NCBI GenBank assembly: GCA_036392375.1
Contig: DASVYC010000054.1
Location: 1 to 64,000, forward strand
DNA length: 64,000 nt
Direction: 5' to 3'
From: JAFEBO01 sp036392375
GTDB lineage: Bacteria; Planctomycetota; Phycisphaerae; Phycisphaerales; UBA1924
Numbering within the stretch: position 1 is the stretch's first letter; every line of letters begins with the position of its first letter. Below, piece after piece: positions 52,668-63,665 of the stretch. The notes beneath the pieces were generated by a model that made no database searches, was not told where the DNA came from, and saw nothing but the letters and a program-made list of their open reading frames with translations. Position numbers and translations under genes: made by a program.

Positions 52668-53147
52668 TCAGGCGGAGACCACCACGGTCTCAGGCGTTTC
52701 GTCGATCTTCCACGCCGCGCCGCACTCCGGGCAGACGCGGCAGCGGTCGCTCTCGACCGGGACGCCCTCGAGGGGGTACGAGCAGGCCGGGCACCGGGAG
52801 GCCTCGATCCACCGCGAACGCAGGGCCTCGCGTGCCTCGCCCGCGAGCACCGACAGAGACGTCAGGGAGTTGACCGCGACCAGGATCAGGATCGAGGCGA
52901 CCGGCGTGAACAGGATGAGGAACGCCGCGAACGGCCCGCCGAAACCCAGGAGCCCGAGCATGCACGCGGTGAGCGCGAGCATGATGAGCACCGAGGCCCC
53001 GGCTCGTGAGGCGAGGATGTGCCCCGCCACCGCGAATGTGCCGAGCGCGACCGAGACGAGCGGCCATCGAGCCCCGAGTCGAGCGGGAGCGAACAGGGCC
53101 AGCCGGGCGCGCCGGCCGCGATCGTCGAGGGTGCGGATGCGGAGCAC
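52668..53147 (-). CDS. Membrane protein with C-terminal zinc-ribbon
   Basis: About 159 residues from a GTG at 53147 that has GGAGG four bases upstream; an ATG at 53183 is the alternative. Two or three hydrophobic helices (about 20-105) are followed by a cytosolic-looking zinc ribbon: C-P-A-C-S-Y-P-L-E-G and C-R-V-C-P-E-C-G-A-A-W. Such proteins with a C-P-x-C-G-Y-x-L ribbon are frequent in planctomycetes. The function is unknown. Confidence 0.65.
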   Translation of the reverse strand: MLRIRTLDDRGRRARLALFAPARLGARWPLVSVALGTFAVAGHILASRAGASVLIMLALTACMLGLLGFGGPFAAFLILFTPVASILILVAVNSLTSLSVLAGEAREALRSRWIEASRCPACSYPLEGVPVESDRCRVCPECGAAWKIDETPETVVVSA

Positions 53148-53209
53148 GGAACCTCCGTGGATTCTTCGAAGCCGCGACGGCATCGGACTCGCGACCGAAC
53201 GCTCTCACC

Positions 53210-53240
53210 AAAGGAAAACCCGCACGCGGAGCGTGCGGGT
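53210..53240 (-). terminator. Intrinsic terminator of the giant FG-GAP gene
   Basis: On the minus strand a 10-bp stem ACCCGCACGC/GCGTGCGGGT with a TCC loop is followed by TTTTCCTTT, about 40 bases after the stop at 53280. Confidence 0.85.
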
Positions 53241-53279
53241 CGGGTGGGTTGGCTTTGAGTCCGAGGCCGAGCGAGCCGC

Positions 53280-56200
53280 TCACTCGCAGAGCAGGCGGTC
53301 GTAGGCGACGGCGAAGATCTGGAAGTCCTCGTCATCGACGATGCCGTCGGCGTTGAGGTCGGCGGGGCAGCCGCCGGGGAGGGAGCCGGAGGCGGCGCTC
53401 ATGCCGGGCGCGGAGCAGAAGGCGATGTTGTACGCGCCCACGAAGAGCTCAAAGTCGGAGTCGGCGACCGTGCCGTCGATCGCGAGATCGGCGGCGCACG
53501 GGGCGCCCAAGGCGCGGATGTTGTTGATGTTGTCGACCGTGCCGGCGATCGAGGCCGAGCGGGTGTAGACGACGTAGCCGTTGGTGTTGAGGCGGCTGCC
53601 GAAGGGGATCACGAGCGAATCGAGGTAAACGACTTCCTTGCCGGCATTGGCGTTGTTGTGGGAGTTGACGAGGTTGACGGTGACGGGCAGCTCGCCGAGC
53701 ATGAGTTCGTAGATGGGGAAGGTGCCGGGGACAAAGTAGCGGGTAGCGGCGCCAGCGGGGCCGTAGTCGCGGCTCATGACCTCGAAGGTGTGCATGCCGG
53801 GGCGGCCGTTCATCTGCAGGCTCCCGGAGCGTCCGTCGAAGCGGAGTGCGTCGTTGATCGCGTTGTCGAACCGCCCGCCGATGTCGACGGTGCCGTTCAT
53901 GTTGTAACCGGAGTTCTGCCCGAGGATGAGATCAGACTCGACCCAGAGGCTGGTGGGCAGCGTTAAGCAGCTTGTGCATCCGCCCGGGGCGCCGGGATTG
54001 ATGGTGCCGTTGTTGGTGTAGGTGCCGTAGACGCTCAACTGGCTCGTGGTGTTCACCACCGCGTTGGCGTCGATGAGCAGCGAACCGAGGATGGAGGAAG
54101 AGGCGGACACCGTGAGGATGCCCGAGACCCGCATGGCACCGAGCCAGGTGCCGCTGCCGATCATCTTTCCGCCGCCGGTCACGTGAATGGCCGGAGCAGC
54201 GATGTTGACAGCGTTCAGGGTTGCGCCGGTGGAGATCACGAGCGGGCCGCCCGAGTTAAGGGTGGTGTTCCGCAGATTGACGACACCGTCGAGCGTGATA
54301 CCCGAGGCGGAGCTGATGCGTCCGCCGAGCAGGTCGGAGAGGGAGCCGGTGAAGGCGAGAGGCCCGGTGGAGGTGAGCGCGGCGCCGGCGTCCTGAAGGA
54401 TGACACGTCCGGCGAGGTTGTTCGAGAGCGAGTTCATCGACAGCTCGTGCTTGCCGATGAACAGCGCGCCCGAGCCGCTCTGGCGGATCGAGCCCGCGGT
54501 GATGTCCGAACGGCCCTCGTCGTTGAGGGTGCGGGTGGTGCCGAAGAGATTGACCGAAGCGCCCGGCCCGCTGATCAGGGCCGCGTTGTTGCTCATGTTG
54601 AGCACGGAGTTGGAGTTGAGCGAGATGCTCGACAGGCTGCGGGTGTTGATCCGACGACCGCCGAAGTCCACGCTCGCGTTGCTGAACGCACCTGCGGAGC
54701 CGACGATGGTCTGCCCGTCCGAGGCGCCCGCGAGAATCGACTCGAGCGTCTGGGCCTGCTGCTGGCTGGTCTGGTTCACGGCGGTGATGGTCGTGACGTC
54801 GGGCTGATCAACAACCCAGATCGCGCCCCGGGTGCCGTTGAAGTTGTAGCCGCCGATCACCGCGGTGAAACCCGACATCGAGGCGGTGAAGCCGACGAGG
54901 TCGTTGCCGATCGGCGAGGCGTTGCGGGCGTACTTGCGGGTCTGGACCCACGGGCCCGAGGGGGTGCCGGTGATGGAGGTGAAGCCGTAGAACACGCCCG
55001 CGTCGTTCGCGTTGGCGAGATCGACGAAGGGAGCGCCGACGAAGGCGTTGTTGCCCGAGATCGCGACCGAGTAGCCGAAGATCTCGTCCTTGCGACCGTC
55101 GCTGGCGCTGATCTGGGCGACCTGCGAGAAGTTGCCGTTGGTCTGGCGGGCGAAGATGTAGGCGGTGCCGGCGCTGGACGAGCGGCCGATGGCGCCAGCG
55201 ATGATCAGGTCGCCGCTGTTGTGCACGGAGACGCCGAAGAGGTCCTGAGCCTGGCCGCCGTTGGCGTTCAGCTGCTGCAAGAAGCGCCACGAGCCGCCCT
55301 CGCGAACATAGACGTAGGCCGAACCCTGGTTGGCGTTCGCGTTCACCTGACGCCGGTAGGCACCGATCACGAGCACGTCGTTGGTCATCGAGACGGCGAA
55401 ACCGAAGTTGTCGTTGGTCGCGGGCGAGTCGTGCGTGAGCTTGGTGATCTGGGTCCAGGTGGTGCCGTTGCGGAGGAACAGGTACACCGAGCCGCAGTTC
55501 ACGGCGGCGCCGACGTCGGCGTTTGGTGAACCGATGGCGGCCCAGTCACCGGCGACCGCCACCGCGGCGCCGAAGCTGTCGCCCGCCACCGCGTCCGAGG
55601 CTGTCAGACCCTGCTGCTGGCTCCAGGTCGTGCCCGAGCGCGTGAAGACGTACGCCGCGCCCGCGTCGACCTTGCCCGACACATCGCGTCCGATGGCGCC
55701 GATCACCGCGGTGTTGTTCTGGACCGCGACCGAGCGGCCGAAGAAGTCGCCGGCCGCCGCACCGGTGTGGGTGAGCTTGGCCTGCTCGGAGAACTGCTGC
55801 CCGTTGCGGATCAGCACGTACGCCGAACCCTGCTGAGCGCCGCCGCCCTCGGTGTCCTGGAACGCACCCGAAACGATGGTGTCGCCGTCGATAGCGACCG
55901 AGACGCCGAACAAATCGCCGACGGCGAGCGTACTGACGTTGGGCGTGATGGGACGCGAGAGAGCCGGGTCGTTCTGGATCCACTTGTTGCCGACGCGCGA
56001 GAAGACCCACGCCGTGCCGGCATCGGTCAGAGCGCTGGGCGTGGTCACATCGTCGGCCTGAGCGCCGATGGCCGCGAGGTCGGCGTCGAGCGCGACGCTC
56101 CAGCCGAAGAAGTCGCCCGCGACCGCGTCGGGAGCGGTGAGCACGGCTTCCTGGGTCCAGACGCCGTCCTTGAAACGGAAAGCGAAGGCCACGCCCGCGT

Positions 56201-57266
56201 TGGGGCTGGCGCCGATCGCACGCCCGGTGGCGCCGATCAAGACGGTGTCATCGCCGAGGGCGACCGAGTTGCCCGCGGCGTCGCCGCTGGCCGCGTCGGA
56301 CGCCGCGAGGCGAGTGCCGGAGCTCGACCAGGTCCCGCTGGTGCGGCGGAAGATGTAGACCGAGCCGCGATCGGTACCGCCGATGTCGGACGCGGTCGCG
56401 CCCACGGCAAGGGTATCGCCACGGAGGGCGACCGAGGCGCCGAACGAGGGGGCCGTGTCGGTGCCGATGTCCGGGCTGGTGAAGTTGGTGTCCTCGGTCC
56501 AGACCGTGCCAGCCGCAATCTTGCGCGAATAAAGGAACACGCGTCCCGCGCCCGAGCTCTTGGCCCGGCTGCCGAGGGCGATGGAGTCGCCGCTCACCGC
56601 GACCGCGCCGGGAGCCGCGGTGGTCGGGCCCGAGCCGAGCAGGTCGCTGGCCGCGCCCGTGGAGGCCAGCAGCTTCTGTTGCTGGCTCCAGGTCGAACCG
56701 CTGCGAACAAAGACGTATCCCGCGCCGGCGTCCGAGCCGCCCGCGTTGTCGTCGCTGGGAGCCGAGACGACGATGGTGTCGCCATCGATCGCGACGCCCT
56801 CGCCGAAGAAGTCGCTGGCCGCGCCGTCACCGGCGAGCAGCTTGGCCTGGAACGTCCAGAGGTTGCCGACACGGGTGTACACGAACGCAGCGCCGGCGTC
56901 GGTCGCGGTCTGGTCATCGCTGCGAGCGCCGACGACGATGGTGTCGTTGCTGATCGCGACGGCGCGACCGAACTCGGTCGCGTTGCCGGTCACGGTCGGG
57001 CCCGGGATCTTTTGCTCTTGCGTCCAGCCGCTGCCGTTCCAGCGGTAGATATAGATCGCTCCGTCGGTGTTGGTCACCGAGCCGTTGGCGAGCGGTGCGC
57101 CGACGACCATGACGTCGCCGCTGACGGCGACCGAGTTGCCAAAGAAGCGGCTGGCGGCCGGATCACTGGCGCTGAGCTGCACAGGAGTGCCGAGCTGAGC
57201 CATCGAAAGCGGAGCGGCCAGGGCCAATGCGGCCAGCAGAGCCGAGCGAGTCAGGGTCTTGGGCAT
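53280..57266 (-). CDS. Giant secreted FG-GAP repeat protein with dockerin-like tail
   Basis: A 1328-residue exported protein; the ATG at 57266 has GAGGA upstream and a signal peptide ending near S-M-A-Q-L. Residues about 20-830 hold more than a dozen FG-GAP/beta-propeller blades with the pattern F-G-x-S-V-A-V-S-G-D-T-I-V-V-G-A and A-Y-V-F-x-R-x-G-x-x-W-x-Q. A Ser/Asn-rich stretch (about 840-1230) with strand repeats resembles a beta-helix. The C terminus has two dockerin-like loops, the last DLNADGIVDDEDF. It is probably a surface or matrix adhesin-like protein. A calcium-binding role is inferred from the blades and loops. Confidence 0.8.
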   Translation of the reverse strand: MPKTLTRSALLAALALAAPLSMAQLGTPVQLSASDPAASRFFGNSVAVSGDVMVVGAPLANGSVTNTDGAIYIYRWNGSGWTQEQKIPGPTVTGNATEFGRAVAISNDTIVVGARSDDQTATDAGAAFVYTRVGNLWTFQAKLLAGDGAASDFFGEGVAIDGDTIVVSAPSDDNAGGSDAGAGYVFVRSGSTWSQQQKLLASTGAASDLLGSGPTTAAPGAVAVSGDSIALGSRAKSSGAGRVFLYSRKIAAGTVWTEDTNFTSPDIGTDTAPSFGASVALRGDTLAVGATASDIGGTDRGSVYIFRRTSGTWSSSGTRLAASDAASGDAAGNSVALGDDTVLIGATGRAIGASPNAGVAFAFRFKDGVWTQEAVLTAPDAVAGDFFGWSVALDADLAAIGAQADDVTTPSALTDAGTAWVFSRVGNKWIQNDPALSRPITPNVSTLAVGDLFGVSVAIDGDTIVSGAFQDTEGGGAQQGSAYVLIRNGQQFSEQAKLTHTGAAAGDFFGRSVAVQNNTAVIGAIGRDVSGKVDAGAAYVFTRSGTTWSQQQGLTASDAVAGDSFGAAVAVAGDWAAIGSPNADVGAAVNCGSVYLFLRNGTTWTQITKLTHDSPATNDNFGFAVSMTNDVLVIGAYRRQVNANANQGSAYVYVREGGSWRFLQQLNANGGQAQDLFGVSVHNSGDLIIAGAIGRSSSAGTAYIFARQTNGNFSQVAQISASDGRKDEIFGYSVAISGNNAFVGAPFVDLANANDAGVFYGFTSITGTPSGPWVQTRKYARNASPIGNDLVGFTASMSGFTAVIGGYNFNGTRGAIWVVDQPDVTTITAVNQTSQQQAQTLESILAGASDGQTIVGSAGAFSNASVDFGGRRINTRSLSSISLNSNSVLNMSNNAALISGPGASVNLFGTTRTLNDEGRSDITAGSIRQSGSGALFIGKHELSMNSLSNNLAGRVILQDAGAALTSTGPLAFTGSLSDLLGGRISSASGITLDGVVNLRNTTLNSGGPLVISTGATLNAVNIAAPAIHVTGGGKMIGSGTWLGAMRVSGILTVSASSSILGSLLIDANAVVNTTSQLSVYGTYTNNGTINPGAPGGCTSCLTLPTSLWVESDLILGQNSGYNMNGTVDIGGRFDNAINDALRFDGRSGSLQMNGRPGMHTFEVMSRDYGPAGAATRYFVPGTFPIYELMLGELPVTVNLVNSHNNANAGKEVVYLDSLVIPFGSRLNTNGYVVYTRSASIAGTVDNINNIRALGAPCAADLAIDGTVADSDFELFVGAYNIAFCSAPGMSAASGSLPGGCPADLNADGIVDDEDFQIFAVAYDRLLCE

Positions 57267-57333
57267 AAACGTCCTCATGTGGGTTGTGCGACGGGCGGGG
57301 TCTACGGGCGGAAGACTGACCTGCCGCGACTTG

Positions 57334-57362
57334 ATCCAATCAGATGAAAAGGGATGTGTCAA
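57334..57362 (-). promoter_or_regulatory. Candidate promoter of the FG-GAP gene
   Basis: On the minus strand a consensus TTGACA (57357-57362), a 17-base spacer and TTGGAT (57334-57339, weak -10), giving a leader of about 60 bases. Confidence 0.4.
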
Positions 57363-57475
57363 GGGCCTGTGGGGCTTGCAACGCTGCGAAAGCCCAAACT
57401 ACTTCGGCGGGGTTCCGGCAATTTCTGCACGATCCGGGTGGTGGTACCTCTGGGAGGCACAGGGGTGCCCGCGGA

Positions 57476-58303
57476 CTACGTCGGCAGCTCGTCTGGGAGT
57501 TCGTCCAATCCTTCGGTCAGGATGCGCGGGCCGTTCTCGGTGATCAGCACGTCGTGCTCGTGATGGCTGGAGCATGACCCATCAGCCGTGAGAACGGGCC
57601 ACTGTCCCTTCGCGGACTTGGTGCGTCCGGTTCCCAAGCCGATCATCGGTTCGACCGCGAGAAGCATGCCGGGAGCGCAGGGCAGGTCACCGTCGGGCCA
57701 TTCCGCGGCGTGCAGCGGCACGGAATTGCTCACGAACGGGGCGTCGTGGAGCTTGCGACCGTAACCGTGACCGCCCAAGCCCCGCACGAGATGAAAGCCG
57801 TAGTCGCGTTCAACACAGGTCTGGACCGCCTTAGCCCAATCGATCAGCCGGCATCCGGGCCGGAGCTGGTCAATCCCACGCCGCAGCGACTCCTTGCCCG
57901 CGTCCATCAGCTTTCGAACCTGGGGTGAAGGCTTGCCGATCGAATAGGACCATGCCGCGTCGCCGATCCAGCCGCGGTAGGCCACCCCGATGTCGATCTT
58001 GATCAGGTCACCCGCGACCAGCGGGCGCGTCAGATACCCCGCGGTGCCGTGGACGATGCACTCGTTCACGCTCAGGCACGCATAGGACGGGAACTTGGGA
58101 TCGCTGAAGCTCTGGCGGTATCCGATGAAGCAGGACTTGGCACCCAGCGTGTCGAGCTGCTTGGCGACAAAGGCGTCAATCTGCGCCAGGGTCTGCCCGG
58201 GACGGACAAACCCGACCAGCGCGCGGTGGACATCGACCACGCGCTGCGCGGCGGCGTACGCACCGTCCACGTCTGCTGCTGTCAAGCGTCCGACACCGCT
58301 CAT
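57476..58303 (-). CDS. map: Methionine aminopeptidase, type I
   Basis: A 275-residue enzyme removing initiator methionine. The ATG at 58303 follows AAGGA; longer frames upstream add no domain. The five metal ligands are visible: Asp in I-K-I-D-I-G-V, Asp in I-G-D-A-A-W, His in G-G-H-G-Y-G-R, Glu in A-V-E-P-M-I, and Glu in H-H-E-H-D. The substrate His is in V-N-E-C-I-V-H-G. It is divergent from trpA with a 141-base gap. Confidence 0.94.
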   Translation of the reverse strand: MSGVGRLTAADVDGAYAAAQRVVDVHRALVGFVRPGQTLAQIDAFVAKQLDTLGAKSCFIGYRQSFSDPKFPSYACLSVNECIVHGTAGYLTRPLVAGDLIKIDIGVAYRGWIGDAAWSYSIGKPSPQVRKLMDAGKESLRRGIDQLRPGCRLIDWAKAVQTCVERDYGFHLVRGLGGHGYGRKLHDAPFVSNSVPLHAAEWPDGDLPCAPGMLLAVEPMIGLGTGRTKSAKGQWPVLTADGSCSSHHEHDVLITENGPRILTEGLDELPDELPT

Positions 58304-58433
58304 GAGGGTCCTTGGTCCGGGCATGCAAGCCCACACTGTAGAGCGTTGCCCGCTCGGTTCGCCCGCAGAGTTCTCCACACCCATGCCCGAACCTAGCGAG
58401 CATTCTGGGGTAGAGGCCCGCCCGCGCGAGCGG

Positions 58434-58439
58434 TATAGT
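58434..58439 (+). promoter_or_regulatory. Candidate -10 box (TATAGT) of a leaderless trpA transcript
   Basis: TATAGT, five of six matches to consensus, ends five bases before the GTG start at 58445. No Shine-Dalgarno intervenes. The -35 is unclear. Confidence 0.55.
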
Positions 58440-58444
58440 CGCCC

Positions 58445-59263
58445 GTGAATCGCATCGAGGCCATCTTCCACGATCTCCGCCAAGGCGAGCGCAAGGCCCT
58501 CATGCCGTTCATCTGTGGCCAGCACCCTTGCCCCGGCGCCACACCCGGGGTGCTGCACGCCTTGCAGGACGCCGGAGCCTCGATCGTCGAGATCGGGATC
58601 CCCTTCTCTGACCCAATCGCCGACGGCCCGGTGATCGCCGCTGCCATGCACACGGCCTTGGAGCGCGGCGCTTCGATCGAGGGCCTGTTCGGGGAGATCG
58701 CAGCCGCCCGGTCCAGCCTCCACCTCGGGCTGGTGGCGATGTGCAGCGTCTCCATCCTGCACCGCCTCGCCGCGGGCTCGAACCCGGCCGGTGTCGTGGC
58801 TCGCTTCAAGAATGCCGGCTTTGACGGATTCATCTTCCCCGATCTGCCTTTGGAGGAGTCGGACGGCTGGCGGACCGCGGCACGGGAGGCGGGCCTGACC
58901 TCGACCTTGCTGATCGCCCCCACCACTCCGGTGGAACGTGCCGAGCACATCGCCAAGGCCTGCAGCGGTTTCATTTACCTTCTGGCCCGGGCTGGGATCA
59001 CGGGCGAGCGGTCGGACCTGCCGGATATCGCCGGACGGGTGCAGAAGGTGCGGAGCATGAGCGACCTGCCGGTGGCGGTGGGCTTCGGCGTTTCGTCGGC
59101 TGAGCACGTGCGGCACGTGGTGGCATCGGCGGACGCGGCGATTGTCGGCAGCGCCCTTGTGCGCCGCATCACCGATGCCGCCAACGGTGCTTCGGACGCT
59201 AACGCGGCCGCCGCACACGTCGCGGGCGAGTTTGGCCGACAACTGGCGGCGGGCCTCGGCTGA
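58445..59263 (+). CDS. trpA: Tryptophan synthase alpha chain
   Basis: A 272-residue TIM barrel cleaving indole-3-glycerol phosphate. The catalytic E49 is in V-E-I-G-I-P-F-S-D-P-I-A-D-G-P, with D60 in the same stretch, and G-F-I-F-P-D-L-P and G-I-T-G-E complete the phosphate and loop sites. It uses a GTG start with a TATAGT box just upstream. It stands alone: trpB and other trp genes are not in the window, so the partner must come from elsewhere. Confidence 0.95.
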   Translation: MNRIEAIFHDLRQGERKALMPFICGQHPCPGATPGVLHALQDAGASIVEIGIPFSDPIADGPVIAAAMHTALERGASIEGLFGEIAAARSSLHLGLVAMCSVSILHRLAAGSNPAGVVARFKNAGFDGFIFPDLPLEESDGWRTAAREAGLTSTLLIAPTTPVERAEHIAKACSGFIYLLARAGITGERSDLPDIAGRVQKVRSMSDLPVAVGFGVSSAEHVRHVVASADAAIVGSALVRRITDAANGASDANAAAAHVAGEFGRQLAAGLG

Positions 59264-59512
59264 GCCGTCGCGGCCGAGCCGCGCGTCACGCCCCGAGAAC
59301 CCGCCACAAGCCGCACGCGGTCGGCGAGTCCGGCGAATGGGTGCCAATAATCACGCCCGTAGCAACGCACCGACACGCGACACGCGTGACGCCTCTGTTC
59401 GGGTCCGGCGACTGGTTCGTCCGGACAGCGTTCGTCTTTTTTCGTGACAGCGGAAGACCGATCGACCTCGTACAAAGTCCCACTTCTCGAGGGACGCACA
59501 CAGGAAATCACC

Positions 59513-61714
<2,202 letters not shown>

Positions 61715-61734
61715 GCACCTTCCGTCCTATTCCA

Positions 61735-61766
61735 AGCCCGCGGGCACACGCCCGCGGGCTTTTTCG
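61735..61766 (+). terminator. Intrinsic terminator after glnN
   Basis: An 11-bp perfect stem AGCCCGCGGGC/GCCCGCGGGCT with an ACAC loop is followed by TTTTTCG. Confidence 0.9.
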
Positions 61767-61856
61767 TTTGGGTCCGGGACCATGCTCCTCGCAACGACTC
61801 GCTGTGGCGCACGACATCAGGTCGCGACACCGCTCCCCGGATACGCTTGCTCCTGC

Positions 61857-61929
61857 GGCCTCGTAGCTCAACGGTTAGAGCAGACGACTCATAATCGTTT
61901 GGTTCTCGGTTCGAATCCGAGCGGGGCCA
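61857..61929 (+). tRNA. tRNA-Ile(CAT), lysidine-type
   Basis: A 73-nt cloverleaf: acceptor GGCCTCG/CGGGGCC, D-arm GCTC/GAGC, anticodon stem GACGA/TCGTT with loop CTCATAA (anticodon CAT), T-arm CTCGG/CCGAG, discriminator A, no encoded CCA. The GACTCATAATCG core matches bacterial minor tRNA-Ile2, where TilS converts C34 to lysidine so AUA is read; an initiator or elongator Met identity is less likely. Confidence 0.9.
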
Positions 61930-61934
61930 TTCAG

Positions 61935-62441
61935 TCAGGGCCGGGGCTTCCCGAAACGGGATTCCATCCACTGCTGGCGGAACGCCGCGGCCGCTCCGAA
62001 CGGTTCGACACGCTCGCCGCCCGCTCGCCTCCGCGTGGCTTCTGCCGCATCGACCGCGAGCAGCCCGGTACCCATGGGCGTGAAGATCTTGGAGTTGACC
62101 ACGAACCACACGGTCGCGGATGGAGCCCACCGCGGCCGCGCATCCACCGCGAACGCACGCTCCCGCACGACGAGGCCTGGATGCCACCGCTCGTGGTCCA
62201 AGGCGCAGCCGGCGTCGTCGAAGTAGAGCGTCCGAAGCTCGCCGTCGTGCTGCACCAGCATCCGCGCGGCGAAGCGCGAGTCCGCGATCGACATGCCACA
62301 CTCGGCGCATTCGGCGTCGGCGGGAATCGGCTCAAGTGCTGAGCCGAACGCCGTACCGGTGGAAGCGTCGCGTCCCGGCCCGGGAAGCCACACCGCGAGC
62401 AGCGTCGCGAGGACAATCAGTATCAGGAACGCCTTGTTCAT
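61935..62441 (-). CDS. NosL-like membrane-anchored protein
   Basis: A 168-residue protein with an N-terminal hydrophobic anchor (about 4-20) and an exported domain. C45-A-E-C48-G-M-S-I, R-F-A-A-R-M-L, and Y-F-D-D-A-G-C-A match the NosL pattern, a family that binds copper(I) for nitrous-oxide reductase assembly. No nos genes are present, so it may handle copper for another target. GCAGGA precedes the ATG. It is convergent with tRNA-Ile. Confidence 0.8.
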   Translation of the reverse strand: MNKAFLILIVLATLLAVWLPGPGRDASTGTAFGSALEPIPADAECAECGMSIADSRFAARMLVQHDGELRTLYFDDAGCALDHERWHPGLVVRERAFAVDARPRWAPSATVWFVVNSKIFTPMGTGLLAVDAAEATRRRAGGERVEPFGAAAAFRQQWMESRFGKPRP

Positions 62442-62499
62442 CCTGCACCCTCAATCCTCAGATCCCATACCTCAACCTCATACCGCTTTGCCCCAAAAG

Positions 62500-62526
62500 C
62501 GAGCAACCCCGCGATCTCTCGCGGGG
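62500..62526 (-). terminator. Intrinsic terminator downstream of tRNA-Glu
   Basis: On the minus strand an 8-bp stem CCCCGCGA/TCGCGGGG with a GAGA loop is followed by TTGCTCGCTTTT, a weak T tract. Confidence 0.7.
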
Positions 62527-62534
62527 AGCTGGAA

Positions 62535-62609
62535 TGACCCCATGGGGATTCGAACCCCAGTTTTCAGGATGAGAACCTGACGTCCTGGACCAGGCTAGAC
62601 GATGGGGCC
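62535..62609 (-). tRNA. tRNA-Glu(CTC)
   Basis: A 75-nt cloverleaf. Acceptor GGCCCCA/TGGGGTC, anticodon stem TCAGG/CCTGA with loop TTCTCAT (anticodon CTC), T-arm TGGGG/CCCCA with TTCGAAT, discriminator A. No encoded CCA. It decodes GAG. Confidence 0.95.
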
Positions 62610-62645
62610 AAGGGCTGCGAAATCGCTCGCGTGCCAGGACGGTCG

Positions 62646-62674
62646 AGGATAGCGCCGAGACCGGCCCCGGGCAA
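62646..62674 (-). promoter_or_regulatory. Promoter for tRNA-Glu
   Basis: On the minus strand TTGCCC and TATCCT are separated by 17 bases, about 36 bases upstream of the tRNA. Confidence 0.5.
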
Positions 62675-62714
62675 CCCCTTCTGCGTCGGCGTCGGTCGGG
62701 AAGACACCGGTCGT

Positions 62715-63530
62715 TCAGTCTTTCGACGCGATGCCCACCAGCACCACGATGTCGTACAGGGCGTGCACGGCGACGACGATCCCGAACCCACGCACCAGGA
62801 ACAGCACGCCGAAGTACAGCCCGGCCACGGTCAGGAAGACGAGCACCTTGAGGTCGGCGGTGCCGCGGGCCCCGGCGATCGAGACGTCGTGGTACAGCGC
62901 GAACGAAACCGCCGAGACCACGCATGCGACCACCGCCGCGGTGCCCTTGTTGAGCCGCAAGACGTCTGCGAGCAACGCGTGAACCGCGGTGATGAGCACC
63001 AGGCGAAAGACCAGTTCCTCGTACAGGCCGGCACCCACCGAGAGCGTGAGCCGCTCCTGCCAAGCCAGAGCCCGCAGGTCCGACGTGGTCGCGACGCCCG
63101 CCAGCTCGATAAAGCGAGCAGGCTCCTCTGTCCCAAGCGCCGGCCCGAGTCTTCGATCCACGATCAGGCCCAGCACGAGCAGCGGCAGAACCAACGCCGC
63201 AGCTTCCATGGCCATCCCGATGATCACGCCCGGATAGATCCGCCACTTCTCGCGGGTGAAGATGTGCCATGTCAGCAGAACCACCACCAGCGCGACCGCG
63301 GGCAGGTGCAGGCCCGGGGCGCCGAAGGCGTCGAAGAATCGAGTCATAATGGCCCGGGCGCCGACGGTGCGCATCGTGCCGCTGGTGGCGTTCTGGAGGT
63401 ACAGCACCGACCCGATCTCGTAGAAGATGATCAGCGGCACCAGGAACACCAGAATGTGCAGCGGGGTAACCGAGAGCCGCCAGTAGCTCTGGTTTTCAGG
63501 GTGCATCTCGATCTTGGCGGCACGGGTCAT
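62715..63530 (-). CDS. CPBP-family intramembrane metalloprotease
   Basis: About 271 residues from the ATG at 63530 (a GTG at 63542 is possible). Six to eight hydrophobic helices carry the CPBP/Abi motifs: G-L-Y-E-E-L-V-F-R, F-A-L-Y-H-D and A-V-H-A-L-Y-D. These supply Glu and His residues for an intramembrane metal site like that of the CAAX protease Rce1. Bacterial members act in protein processing or bacteriocin self-defence; no bacteriocin genes are nearby. Confidence 0.85.
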   Translation of the reverse strand: MTRAAKIEMHPENQSYWRLSVTPLHILVFLVPLIIFYEIGSVLYLQNATSGTMRTVGARAIMTRFFDAFGAPGLHLPAVALVVVLLTWHIFTREKWRIYPGVIIGMAMEAAALVLPLLVLGLIVDRRLGPALGTEEPARFIELAGVATTSDLRALAWQERLTLSVGAGLYEELVFRLVLITAVHALLADVLRLNKGTAAVVACVVSAVSFALYHDVSIAGARGTADLKVLVFLTVAGLYFGVLFLVRGFGIVVAVHALYDIVVLVGIASKD

Positions 63531-63665
63531 GGGGTCGAGCACTCATCGGTCCGAGACGCGGGGCCGCCTCAACAGGCGATCGCCGCCGGACGGGAAAGAA
63601 CGGGGACGAAGCCTACACGGATCCGACGGCCCTTGCCAAGCACGCCCGTCATCTCGGCTAGAGGC

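Noticed and set aside
55767..57347. 526-codon plus-strand frame opposite the FG-GAP gene
   Set aside because: It reads Arg/Gly/Asp-rich repeats as the mirror of the blades; no start signal.
61857..61929. tRNA-Met from the CAT anticodon
   Set aside because: The core around the anticodon (GACTCATAATCG) and the acceptor match bacterial tRNA-Ile2, not initiator or elongator Met.
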